Source of the DNA: SAR202 cluster bacterium | Lineage (GTDB): Bacteria; Chloroflexota; Dehalococcoidia; UBA3495 | Assembly: GCA_002401285.1 (NCBI GenBank) | Contig: NVSQ01000002.1 | Span: 95,655-104,702, forward strand | Length of the DNA: 9,048 nucleotides | Direction of reading: 5' to 3' | Part shown: positions 1 through 6,261 of the stretch, piece after piece | Numbering within the stretch: the stretch's first letter is position 1 | How the letters are laid out: each line of letters begins with the position of its first letter | Notes under the pieces: model-generated | Database searches by the model: none | What the model was told of the DNA's origin: nothing | The model's input: only the letters and a program-made list of their open reading frames with translations | Position numbers and translations under genes: made by a program

Positions 1-338
1 GCGACCCGGTGCAACTGATCCACCCGTCGGTCAAGCCCCTGCCCGGCGAGGTGGTGGTGGGCAAGCACCGGGTCAACGCTCTGTTCGGCACCGACCTGGA
101 CATGGTGTTGCGGTCCAACAATATCGAGACCCTGGTCATCCTAGGTTATGCCACCAGCGGCGTGGTCCTCTCCACGGTGCGCTACGCCGCCGACCTAGAT
201 TACCGGCTACTGGTGGTGGAAGACTGCTGCTCCGACCAGGACCCGGAGGTCCACGACTTCCTCACCCAGCGAATCTTCCCCCGCCAAACGGATGTGGTCG
301 GATCTGAAGATGTGATTAGTGCGCTGAGTACCGGGTAA
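1..338 (+). CDS. Isochorismatase-family (cysteine hydrolase-like) protein, 3' part
   Basis: The gene is open at the left edge. The reading frame is already open at base 3, so the GTG at base 9 is probably internal and not the start. About 111 C-terminal residues are visible. They match the isochorismatase/nicotinamidase fold: a VVGKHRVNALFGTDLD segment carries the family lysine of the Asp-Lys-Cys triad, followed by GYATSGVVLSTVR, then YRLLVVEDCCSDQDPEVHDF and FPRQTDVV. In active cysteine hydrolases the G-x-x-T-x-x-C motif supplies the nucleophile. Here the cysteine position is valine (bases 162-164). I know this ATSGVV form as a common uncharacterised subclass, so the family is safe but the reaction is unknown and classical hydrolysis is doubtful. 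The N-terminal aspartate lies outside the window. The gene converges on rarA, with a palindrome between them. Confidence 0.85.
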   Translation, partial: DPVQLIHPSVKPLPGEVVVGKHRVNALFGTDLDMVLRSNNIETLVILGYATSGVVLSTVRYAADLDYRLLVVEDCCSDQDPEVHDFLTQRIFPRQTDVVGSEDVISALSTG

Positions 339-384
339 TCTGTGTTCGGACTATTCCAAGAGCCAAATGGACATCGGCGGCACC

Positions 385-417
385 GAGTAGGGGCGGGTTT
401 GAAACCCGCCCCTACTC
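385..417. repeat. 33-bp palindrome (16-bp arms, 1-nt centre) between convergent genes
   Basis: The arms at 385-400 (beginning GAGTAGGGGCGGG) and 402-417 are perfect reverse complements around a single G at 401. It lies between the end of the isochorismatase-like gene (+) and the end of rarA (-). No T-tract follows on either strand, so a classical Rho-independent terminator is unlikely, although the hairpin could still protect both mRNA 3' ends. The GTAGGGGCGGGTTT type of palindrome resembles dispersed REP-like or MITE-like repeats I recall from several bacterial genomes. Only one copy is present in this window. Confidence 0.8.
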
Positions 418-475
418 ACGCGATACCAGCTTTAGACCTAAATAGTTGCGTTTCCGGTGTGGCAAATACTGATGC

Positions 476-1816
476 TTAGACGCCTGAGTCCTGCTTGTCC
501 CCATCACCCCACCACTCCTTCATTCTTTTGCTGATCTCTTTCTCGGTCCCCTCCTCCGTCGGTTGGTAATACCGGCGGTCCTTCAATGAGGGAGGCAGGA
601 AATCCTGCTCGACAAAGTGTCCCGGATGGTCGTGGGCGTACTGGTAGTCCTTGCCGTAGCCCATGTTGCGCATCAAACCGGTGACGGCGTTACGCAGATG
701 CAGGGGGACGGGCTCGCCAGCCCGTTTACGCACGTCATCCAGCGCCTGTTCCAAGGCCATGTAGGCCGAGTTGCTCTTGGGGGCGGTGGCCAGGTACACC
801 GTAGCTTCCGCCAGGGGGATTCGCGCTTCGGGCATGCCCAGGAAGTGGACGGCTTGCTGGGCCGCCACGGCCAACGCCAAGGCTTCCGGTTGGGCCAGTC
901 CGATATCCTCGGCAGCCAAGATGACCAATCTGCGGGCGATGAACAGCGGGTCCTCTCCCGACTCGATCATCCGCGCCAGCCAATATAACGCCCCGTCAGG
1001 AGAAGACCCGCGCACCGACTTGATGAAAGCTGAGATCGTGTCGTAGTGCCCCTCCCCGGCTTTGTCATATAAGGGAGGGCGGCGCTGCAAGGCATCGGAG
1101 ATCGTTTCGAGGTCGATCGTGGTCGCGTCTTCTACGCCGGACGTGGCGAAGGCGGCGGTCTCCAATGCGTTCAAAGCTACCCGGGCGTCACCGTTGGCCA
1201 TGTCTACCAAGTGTTCCAGCGCCGGTTGTTCCAGCTCTAAACCTAGTTCGCCCAAACCCCTTTGGGGTTCGGACAAGGCCCGTTGGACGATCTTTTCCAC
1301 CTCTTCGGGAGTCAATAATTGAAGGGCGAACACCCGGCACCGGGACAGCAAGGGAGCGTTGACTTCAAAAGATGGGTTCTCCGTGGTCGCTCCGATAAAG
1401 GTCACGGTGCCGTCTTCCACATGGGGAAGGATCACGTCTTGCTGCGACTTGTTGAATCGGTGAATCTCGTCGACGAACAGAATGGTCTTTTCCTGGTGCA
1501 TCCCCAGGCGGTCCCGTGCCTCCGCGACGATGCGCCTCAAGTCGGCCACTCCGGAGGTGACGGCGCTGACGGATTGGAAAGAGGCTTGAGTGACGCCCGA
1601 GATCAACCGGGCCAGGGTAGTTTTGCCGCTGCCCGGCGGTCCCCATAGGATAATGGATGGCAGCCGGTCGGCCTGGATAGCCCGCCGCAGCACCCGGTCC
1701 ACGCCAACCACGTGCTCTTGGCCGACAAACTCATCGAACGTCCGGGGGCGCATCCGGTCCGCCAGCGGTGCGTTCTTAGCCATCTGCCTTTGGGCTTGGT
1801 GTTCGAACAAGGACAT
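476..1816 (-). CDS. rarA: Replication-associated recombination protein A (RarA/MgsA AAA+ ATPase)
   Basis: This is a full-length, 446-residue member of the RarA/MgsA/WRNIP1 clamp-loader-like AAA+ family, which acts at stalled replication forks in the cytoplasm. The N-terminus has the typical PLADRMRPRTFDEFVGQEHVVG. Walker A is GPPGSGKTT (residues 59-67), Walker B is ILFVDEIHR (112-120, D116/E117), and sensor 1 is GATTENPSF (142-150). A candidate arginine finger sits in LLSR (R159) and sensor 2 in GDARVALN (R212). The C-terminal tetramerisation domain carries GSSPDGALYWLARM (270-283), RRLVILAAEDIGLA (295-308), PKSNSAY (346-352) and FLPPSLKDRRYY near the end. Start: ATG at 1816, preceded on the minus strand by a modest AGGG. 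It is the last gene of the minus-strand block, 117 bp after the oxidoreductase gene and behind a candidate terminator, so it may have its own promoter. Confidence 0.97.
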   Translation of the reverse strand: MSLFEHQAQRQMAKNAPLADRMRPRTFDEFVGQEHVVGVDRVLRRAIQADRLPSIILWGPPGSGKTTLARLISGVTQASFQSVSAVTSGVADLRRIVAEARDRLGMHQEKTILFVDEIHRFNKSQQDVILPHVEDGTVTFIGATTENPSFEVNAPLLSRCRVFALQLLTPEEVEKIVQRALSEPQRGLGELGLELEQPALEHLVDMANGDARVALNALETAAFATSGVEDATTIDLETISDALQRRPPLYDKAGEGHYDTISAFIKSVRGSSPDGALYWLARMIESGEDPLFIARRLVILAAEDIGLAQPEALALAVAAQQAVHFLGMPEARIPLAEATVYLATAPKSNSAYMALEQALDDVRKRAGEPVPLHLRNAVTGLMRNMGYGKDYQYAHDHPGHFVEQDFLPPSLKDRRYYQPTEEGTEKEISKRMKEWWGDGDKQDSGV

Positions 1817-1826
1817 TGGTTACCCT

Positions 1827-1928
1827 AGCTTTCAGCTATCAGCGTTCAGCCGTCAGCATTTTTGATGTCATCCAAAAAAACCGGCATGGGCTTCAGGAAT
1901 TTCACCGGTCTCCTGATAGCTGAAAGCT
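1827..1928. repeat. 102-bp element bounded by perfect 16-bp inverted repeats
   Basis: AGCTTTCAGCTATCAG at 1827-1842 is the exact reverse complement of 1913-1928. The element fills most of the gap between the rarA start and the oxidoreductase stop. The left side continues as CGTTCAGC, and bases 1827-1849 closely resemble the reverse complement of 2985-3008 in the next intergenic gap. This suggests a dispersed repeat family or small non-autonomous element rather than chance. No target-site duplication was evident by eye. It contains the candidate minus-strand terminator at 1874-1909. Confidence 0.7.
1874..1909 (-). terminator. Candidate Rho-independent terminator after the LLM oxidoreductase gene
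   Basis: Read on the minus strand, ACCGG (from 1909) can pair with CCGGT (ending at 1880), with two inner G-U pairs and a loop of about 16 nt. It is followed by an uninterrupted run of seven T. The stem is short and the loop large, so the call is tentative. The position 25 bp downstream of the oxidoreductase stop is right for a terminator, and it would separate that gene from rarA. Confidence 0.45.
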
Positions 1929-1933
1929 GACCG

Positions 1934-2941
1934 CTACCCAAAATGAGGCATCACCTCTTCAGCAAAGAGGCGCATGGATTTTTCCACTTCATTGTGGGGA
2001 AGCATGCCACCGGTGTTGAACCAGCACATGAACTCTTGGTTCTGATACCTACCGCCCAACGATCTCAGCTTCTCCACGACCTGGTCCGGGTCTCCGATGG
2101 CGGCAAAGTCATCGTACACCCGGTCGTACGTCAGTTCGGAGATACCCCTAAGCGACCGTGTCCGGTTGGCCCGGATCAGGCCCAGATAGTTGTCAAAGCT
2201 GGCCTGGGGCATGCCTTTGGCCTTGCTCTTGTCCTTGGTGACGTACACCGGAACGTTCACGTTGACCTTTACCTTGGCCGGGTCGTGACCATGTTCGCCC
2301 AATGCTTCCCGGTACACCGCCAGACCGTCCAGTGCCCCCTGAACGGAAACAACTAACGGCGCTACCAGGATGTTGTGTCCCAAAGAACCAACGATACCGA
2401 AAGTGTCCGCACTATTGGAAGCGATGTACACCGGAGGATGGGGATCTTGCAGCGGTTTGGGCGTGATCCTCAGATCCTGGGCTTGAAAATACTCGCCTTC
2501 GTAGGAAAGCTTGTCGCAGGTCCAGGCTTTCAGAACAAAGTCCAAGGCTTCTAGGAATCTTTCCCGTCCCTCGGCTATGTCGACGCCGTAGCCTGCGAAC
2601 TGGCGGGGATTGGAGCCCCTGCCGATACCGAAGATGGCCCGTCCGCCGGAAATAACATCCAGTGTCGCGGCCTCTTCCGCTAATCGCACCGGATTATGTA
2701 AAGGCATCAGATTGACGGCGGTGCCCACCTTTATCCGCTTGGTTGTTTGGGCGATAGCCGAGGCCACCAGGAGTGGCGCCGGCATGATGGAAAATTCCGG
2801 ATTGAAGTGCAGTTCGGCCAGCCACACGGAGTCGAAACCCAATTCGTCGGCTAGTTGGGACTGGGCGATGGTGTCGGAATACCGCTGTGACGGTGACTGA
2901 TCTTCCGAGCAAGGCAACTGGTAGAAGACGCCAAATTCCAC
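1934..2941 (-). CDS. LLM-class (luciferase-like) flavin-dependent oxidoreductase
   Basis: This 335-residue protein belongs to the bacterial luciferase-like superfamily of TIM-barrel monooxygenases and reductases that use FMN or F420. Visible landmarks are the N-terminal strand MEFGVFYQLP, ADELGFDSVWLAELHF (31-46, the luciferase AE-x-H-F region), RIKVGTAVNLMPLHNPVRLAEE (69-90), the family signature SGGRAIFGIGRGSNPRQF (98-115), ITPKPLQDPHPPVYIASNS (159-177) and a GDPDQVVEKL segment (283-292). The length is normal. The GTG start is supported by AAAGGAG at 2949-2955, 7 nt upstream. Substrate and cofactor cannot be read from sequence; a mycobacterial-type F420 enzyme and an FMN monooxygenase are both possible. 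SAR202 Chloroflexota are known for many such paralogues. It lies 71 bp downstream of the carboxyltransferase gene on the same strand, so co-transcription is plausible, and related palindromes flank it on both sides. Confidence 0.93.
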   Translation of the reverse strand: MEFGVFYQLPCSEDQSPSQRYSDTIAQSQLADELGFDSVWLAELHFNPEFSIMPAPLLVASAIAQTTKRIKVGTAVNLMPLHNPVRLAEEAATLDVISGGRAIFGIGRGSNPRQFAGYGVDIAEGRERFLEALDFVLKAWTCDKLSYEGEYFQAQDLRITPKPLQDPHPPVYIASNSADTFGIVGSLGHNILVAPLVVSVQGALDGLAVYREALGEHGHDPAKVKVNVNVPVYVTKDKSKAKGMPQASFDNYLGLIRANRTRSLRGISELTYDRVYDDFAAIGDPDQVVEKLRSLGGRYQNQEFMCWFNTGGMLPHNEVEKSMRLFAEEVMPHFG

Positions 2942-2948
2942 GGATACA

Positions 2949-2955
2949 CTCCTTT
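2949..2955 (-). promoter_or_regulatory. Shine-Dalgarno AAAGGAG fixing the GTG start of the LLM gene
   Basis: On the minus strand AAAGGAG ends 7 nt before the GTG at 2941. It is the best ribosome binding site in the minus-strand block and supports GTG rather than a later ATG as the start. Confidence 0.8.
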
Positions 2956-2963
2956 GGGTTGAA

Positions 2964-3000
2964 GGCTATCAGCTATCGGTTCTCCTGAACGCTGATAGCC
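2964..3000. repeat. Palindromic repeat between the carboxylase and LLM genes
   Basis: GGCTATCAGC (2964-2973) and GCTGATAGCC (2991-3000) are perfect 10-bp inverted repeats. On the minus strand an inner GTTC/GAAC stem with an AGGA tetraloop stacks on the outer stem, with a 5-nt bulge. The adjoining stretch 2985-3008 is nearly the same, in reverse complement, as 1827-1849. No T-tract follows on the minus strand, so it looks like a structured intercistronic repeat rather than a terminator. It could stabilise the upstream carboxylase message. Confidence 0.65.
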
Positions 3001-3012
3001 GAAAGCTGCTTG

Positions 3013-4578
3013 CTATAACGGTATATTGCCGTGTTTCTTGGCCGGCAGTGTATCCCGCTTGTTTTGCAGCATCTCCAAGGCTCGGATCAAGCGGGGCCTC
3101 GTTTCTGACGGATCGATGATGTCGTCCACGTAACCCCGGCTAGCCGCCACGTAAGGATTGGTGAACTTTTCCTGGTAGTCGGCCACCAACTCCTTCCTGG
3201 TCTGGTCAGGGTCTTCGGCGCTGGATATCTCCCCCCGGTGAATTATGTTAATCGCGCCCTCGGCGCCCATCACGGCAATCTCCGCCGATGGCCAAACGAA
3301 GTTGACATCAGATCTCAGGTGCTTGCTGCTCATCACGATGTAAGCCCCGCCGTAGGCCTTCCGTATGATGACGCTAACCTTGGGAACCGTAGCCTCAGCA
3401 TAGGCGTAGATCAGTTTTGCGCCGTGGCGGATGATGCCGCCGTGCTCCTGATCTACGCCCGGCATGAATCCGGGAACATCAACCAATGTCACCAGGGGGA
3501 TGTTGAAGCAGTCGCAAAACCGGACGAACCGGGCTGCTTTGTTGGAAGCGTCGATGTCCAAGACTCCGGCCAGATGTTGGGGCTGATTGCCGATGATGCC
3601 CACCGTGCGGCCGTCGAGGCGGCTCAAGCCCACCAAGATGTTGGGAGCGAAACTTTGATGGACCTCCATGAACTCCTCGTCATCGACGATCCGATAGATA
3701 ATGTCCCGCATGTCGTAGGGCCGGTTAGCGTCATCCGGAACCAATTGGGCAAGGTCCGGGTCAGTCCGGCCTGCCCCATCGCCGGTGACTACAAGGGGTG
3801 AATCGTCCAGATTATTGCCGGGGAGGAAACCTAACAGCCGCCGCACTTCGGCCAGACACTCTTCCTCGGTTTCATAAACGAATTGGGCCACGCCGCTGCG
3901 GGTGGCATGGGAAGCCGCTCCGCCCAGCTCCTCGTGGGTAACATCCTCGCCGGTAACCGCTTTGATCACGTCCGGTCCCGTGATGTACATCTGACCGGTG
4001 CCGCTGACCATAAACACAAAATCGGTTATGGCCGGAGAGTATACTGCCCCTCCCGCTGCCGGTCCCACGATCACCGAGATTTGGGGTATCACCCCGGAGA
4101 ACAGGGTATTACGCAGGAAGATATCCCCGTAGGCGGCCAGGCTGGTGACCCCTTCCTGGATCCGCGCGCCCCCGGAGTCATTCAGACCTACCAGCGGACA
4201 GCCGGTCTTGGCCGCCAGGTCCATAACTTTACAGATCTTCTGGCTCACCACTTCGGACAAAGAGCCCCCGAACACGGTGAAGTCCTGGGCGAAGGCGAAG
4301 ACTTGCCGGCCGTCGACCCGGCCATATCCGGTGACCACCGCGTCTCCCAAAAACTTGCGGTCGGCCAAGCCGAAATCCGTCGCCCGGTGAGTGACGAACG
4401 TGTCCATCTCAACGAAGGAGCCGTCGTCCATCAACAACGCCATTCGCTCACGGGCCGTCAGTTTGCCCCGGCTATGCTGTTGGTCTATGCGCTCCTGGCC
4501 GCCGCCCTTTTGGGCTTGCTGGCGCATCTGCTCCAGAGTGACCAATTTCATTTGAATCGACTGGTTTTCTGCTGTCAC
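3013..4578 (-). CDS. Acyl-CoA carboxylase, carboxyltransferase (beta) subunit
   Basis: This 521-residue protein has the full length of the PccB/AccD5/MmdA family. Such subunits move CO2 from biotin to an acyl-CoA in the cytoplasm. It has two crotonase-like halves. The first shows [14 protein letters not shown] (95-108), [11 protein letters not shown] (133-143) and the oxyanion-hole region [12 protein letters not shown] (172-183). The second shows [21 protein letters not shown] (367-387), [14 protein letters not shown] (406-419) and [14 protein letters not shown] (429-442). The position that is aspartate in propionyl-CoA-specific PccB is Ile414 here, as in broader-range AccB-type enzymes. Start: GTG at 4578 with GAGGGG just upstream. 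An in-frame ATG at 4551 lacks a good ribosome site but cannot be excluded. No biotin carboxylase or biotin carrier gene is next to it, so partners must lie elsewhere. A methylmalonyl-CoA decarboxylase alpha role is the main alternative. It leads the minus-strand block. Confidence 0.93.
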   Translation of the reverse strand: MTAENQSIQMKLVTLEQMRQQAQKGGGQERIDQQHSRGKLTARERMALLMDDGSFVEMDTFVTHRATDFGLADRKFLGDAVVTGYGRVDGRQVFAFAQDFTVFGGSLSEVVSQKICKVMDLAAKTGCPLVGLNDSGGARIQEGVTSLAAYGDIFLRNTLFSGVIPQISVIVGPAAGGAVYSPAITDFVFMVSGTGQMYITGPDVIKAVTGEDVTHEELGGAASHATRSGVAQFVYETEEECLAEVRRLLGFLPGNNLDDSPLVVTGDGAGRTDPDLAQLVPDDANRPYDMRDIIYRIVDDEEFMEVHQSFAPNILVGLSRLDGRTVGIIGNQPQHLAGVLDIDASNKAARFVRFCDCFNIPLVTLVDVPGFMPGVDQEHGGIIRHGAKLIYAYAEATVPKVSVIIRKAYGGAYIVMSSKHLRSDVNFVWPSAEIAVMGAEGAINIIHRGEISSAEDPDQTRKELVADYQEKFTNPYVAASRGYVDDIIDPSETRPRLIRALEMLQNKRDTLPAKKHGNIPL

Positions 4579-4617
4579 TAGCCCCTCGCAACCCCCGCCG
4601 CCGGGCAGGTTGGCCCC

Positions 4618-4646
4618 ATCCTAGCAGACGGGTATAAGCGGTGCAA
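4618..4646 (-). promoter_or_regulatory. Candidate sigma-70-type promoter for the carboxylase gene
   Basis: On the minus strand TTGCAC (4646-4641) and TAGGAT (4623-4618) are separated by exactly 17 nt, about 40 bp upstream of the GTG start. The -10 keeps the key TA...T positions, while the -35 is only half matched. It overlaps the left arm of the inverted repeat at 4631-4693. Confidence 0.4.
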
Positions 4647-4693
4647 GGCGAGGGTGACCGAGTGGTAGAATAGGCTGCGAACCGTCTTATACC
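4631..4693. repeat. Inverted repeat in the divergent carboxylase/folP region
   Basis: GGTATAAGCGGT (4631-4642) is the reverse complement of 4681-4693 except for one extra T (4685) in the right arm. That gives 8 + 4 paired bases around a 38-nt centre. It lies in the 127-bp gap between two divergent genes. The left arm overlaps the predicted carboxylase promoter, and the right arm ends 12 bp before the folP start. It could be a pair of operator half-sites or a hairpin in a 5' leader. The sequence alone does not choose between these. Confidence 0.55.
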
Positions 4694-4705
4694 TCTTGAT
4701 CGACC

Positions 4706-5569
4706 GTGAGAATCCTGGTGCCTCCTTTGAACCAACTTTCCGTAGCCAATGGCGAGCCCCTGGTGTGGGGACAGCGCACCTACGTCATGGGAATAATCAA
4801 CCTGACTCCCGATTCCTTTTCCGGCGACGGCTTGGGCTCGGACGTTTCCGTGGCCGTTGAACAAGCGCTAAGGTTCGAGGCCGAAGGCGCCGACTTTATA
4901 GATGTAGGAGCCGAGTCCACCCGTCCCGGCCATGAATCCGTCACCGCCGAAGAGGAACTGGAGCGGCTTATGCCTGCTTTGGAGGCAATGGTTTCCCGCG
5001 TCAACCTGCCGGTCAGCGTGGACACCAGCAAGGCGGTGGTTGCCCAGACCGCCGTAGCCGCCGGCGCCGCGATTATCAATGACCAATGGGGCCTGAAATC
5101 CGAACCGGAGATCGCGATAGTGGCCGCCCAGACCGGCGCGGGTCTCATTCTGATGCACAACCAGAAGGGACGCCATTACAACGACCTTATACCTGACATC
5201 TCCTCCAGTCTGTCCGCCAGCGCCAAGACCGCTCTCGACGCCGGCGTCCCCAAGGGAAACATCATCTTCGACCCAGGCAGTGGGTTCGGCAAGACGCCCG
5301 ACCACAACCTTGAGATCCTGAACCGATTGCGGGAGTTCACGTCCTTGGGTTATCCATTGCTGCTGGGCACGTCACGCAAGTCGACCATCGGCATGGTGCT
5401 GGACCTGGCCGTAGAGGAAAGAGTAGAAGGAACGGCTGCCACGGTGGCCCTAGCCATCGCTGCAGGAGTGGACATCGTCCGGGTTCACGACGTGCGGCAC
5501 ATGGTTCGGGTTTGCCGGATGAGCGATGCGGTGGTCCGGGGCTGGAGGCCTTCGGGTTGGAAACGGTAA
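4706..5569 (+). CDS. folP: Dihydropteroate synthase
   Basis: This 287-residue protein joins 4-aminobenzoate to dihydropterin pyrophosphate in folate synthesis (cytoplasm). All DHPS landmarks are present: MGIINLTPDSFSGDG (28-42), DFIDVGAESTRPG (63-75), PVSVDTSKA (102-110), INDQWG (124-129, Asn and Asp of the pterin pocket), DPGSGFGK (189-196, with the conserved lysine), GTSRKS (221-226) and the terminal VRVHDVRHM (258-266). The first signature reads SGDG where many family members have S-D-G-G. Start: the GTG at 4706 is the first possible one in frame, because an in-frame TGA sits at 4697-4699. No Shine-Dalgarno is visible before it. The first ~22 residues precede the conserved core, so a slightly later start or a near-leaderless mRNA is possible. 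It overlaps folK by 13 bp, so the two are surely co-expressed. Confidence 0.96.
   Translation: MRILVPPLNQLSVANGEPLVWGQRTYVMGIINLTPDSFSGDGLGSDVSVAVEQALRFEAEGADFIDVGAESTRPGHESVTAEEELERLMPALEAMVSRVNLPVSVDTSKAVVAQTAVAAGAAIINDQWGLKSEPEIAIVAAQTGAGLILMHNQKGRHYNDLIPDISSSLSASAKTALDAGVPKGNIIFDPGSGFGKTPDHNLEILNRLREFTSLGYPLLLGTSRKSTIGMVLDLAVEERVEGTAATVALAIAAGVDIVRVHDVRHMVRVCRMSDAVVRGWRPSGWKR
5544..5548 (+). promoter_or_regulatory. Shine-Dalgarno GGAGG inside folP fixing the TTG start of folK
   Basis: GGAGG lies 8 nt before the TTG at 5557, within the last codons of folP. It supports TTG 5557 over the in-frame TTG at 5512 and places the folK start where the conserved domain begins. Confidence 0.75.
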
Positions 5570-6081
5570 CGGCATACCTGGGTTTGGGCACCAATCTGGG
5601 AGAACGCCGGAAAAACCTGGAAAGGGCAGCCGAGTTATTGTTCCGGTCTCCGGCAGAGCCGGTAAGCAATCTTCAATCACTGCGATCGTCGTCCGTCTAC
5701 GAGACTGCTCCATGGGGATATGCCAACCAGCCTGACTTTCTCAACTGCGTCCTAGAGGTGGAAACCGGGCTAGCATCGGACCTGCTCCTAGATATCACCC
5801 AAGGGGTGGAGCGGGAGATGGGCCGGGAATGGAGCCTTAGATACGGACCGAGAGTCATCGACGTGGATATATTGTTTTACGGCGCCATTATCGTCGAGCA
5901 AGCAAATCTTCAGATACCCCATCCCCGGTTGCACCAAAGGGCGTTCGTGCTGGCGCCGCTGGCGGAATTAGCTCCCGAACTGACCCATCCGGTGCTTGGG
6001 CTGACGGTGCGGGAAATCATGGCCGAAGTCGATGGCAAGAGCGGGGTCAAGCTATGGGGGCCGCCGCTGAATCTCCCGTAA
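5557..6081 (+). CDS. folK: 2-amino-4-hydroxy-6-hydroxymethyldihydropteridine pyrophosphokinase (HPPK)
   Basis: This 174-residue enzyme pyrophosphorylates 6-hydroxymethyl-dihydropterin with ATP, making the substrate that FolP uses. Family features are TAYLGLGTNLGERRKNLERA (5-24), SSVYETAPWGYANQPDFLNCV (45-65), the HPPK signature RYGPRVIDVDIL (95-106, Mg-binding D102 and D104) and PHPRLHQRAFVLAPLAEL (121-138). The length is normal. TTG 5557 is preferred as start because GGAGG lies 8 nt upstream and the protein then begins METVTAYLG, as expected for the family. The in-frame TTG at 5512 would add 15 residues unlike HPPK. The overlap with the folP stop suggests translational coupling. No folB or folE is seen nearby. 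Confidence 0.95.
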   Translation: METVTAYLGLGTNLGERRKNLERAAELLFRSPAEPVSNLQSLRSSSVYETAPWGYANQPDFLNCVLEVETGLASDLLLDITQGVEREMGREWSLRYGPRVIDVDILFYGAIIVEQANLQIPHPRLHQRAFVLAPLAELAPELTHPVLGLTVREIMAEVDGKSGVKLWGPPLNLP

Positions 6082-6123
6082 CCAGACGGACCCGCTCTCC
6101 AGGCGTGAAAGCTAGAAAACCGG

Positions 6124-6152
6124 TTGACAATCTAACCCGACTATCGCATATT
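6124..6152 (+). promoter_or_regulatory. Predicted sigma-70-type promoter for groEL
   Basis: A perfect TTGACA (6124-6129) is followed after 17 nt by CATATT (6147-6152, 4 of 6 matches to TATAAT). It lies in the 180-bp gap between folK and groEL, and transcription would start about 100 bp before the ATG. No CIRCE operator (TTAGCACTC-N9-GAGTGCTAA) is seen in the gap, so classical HrcA control is not supported. Confidence 0.55.
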
Positions 6153-6261
6153 GGTATCGTCTAATGTTCCAACTAATCTCCCTGTTTTCCGCCATCATTT
6201 TCGGCTCGATTCCAGGGAGCCTGCTATAGAGATTGGATGATAAATTACCGAGGAGACAGGA

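Noticed and set aside
9..11. GTG at base 9 as start of the isochorismatase-like gene
   Set aside because: The frame is open to the left edge and the protein would lack the N-terminal half of the fold, so this GTG is an internal valine codon.
1943..2356. 137-codon plus-strand frame opposite the LLM oxidoreductase
   Set aside because: Antisense to a well-supported gene, with no family features.
3238..3801. 187-codon plus-strand frame opposite the carboxyltransferase
   Set aside because: Shadow of the real minus-strand gene, with no ribosome site or recognisable domain.
3883..4581. 232-codon open frame on the plus strand opposite the carboxyltransferase
   Set aside because: It lies wholly antisense to a clear full-length gene, has low-complexity His/Gly/Arg-rich content typical of a shadow frame, and matches no family I recognise.
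4650..4693. A tRNA D-arm-like string (GACCGAGTGGTAGAATAGG) between inverted-repeat arms, suggesting a tRNA gene
   Set aside because: The arms are only 63 nt apart end to end, there is no GGTTCRA T-loop in the right place on either strand, and no anticodon stem forms. At most it is a chance match or an old tRNA fragment.
6153..6261. Possible CIRCE heat-shock operator upstream of groEL
   Set aside because: Neither TTAGCACTC nor GAGTGCTAA, nor a close variant with a 9-nt spacer, is present in the gap.
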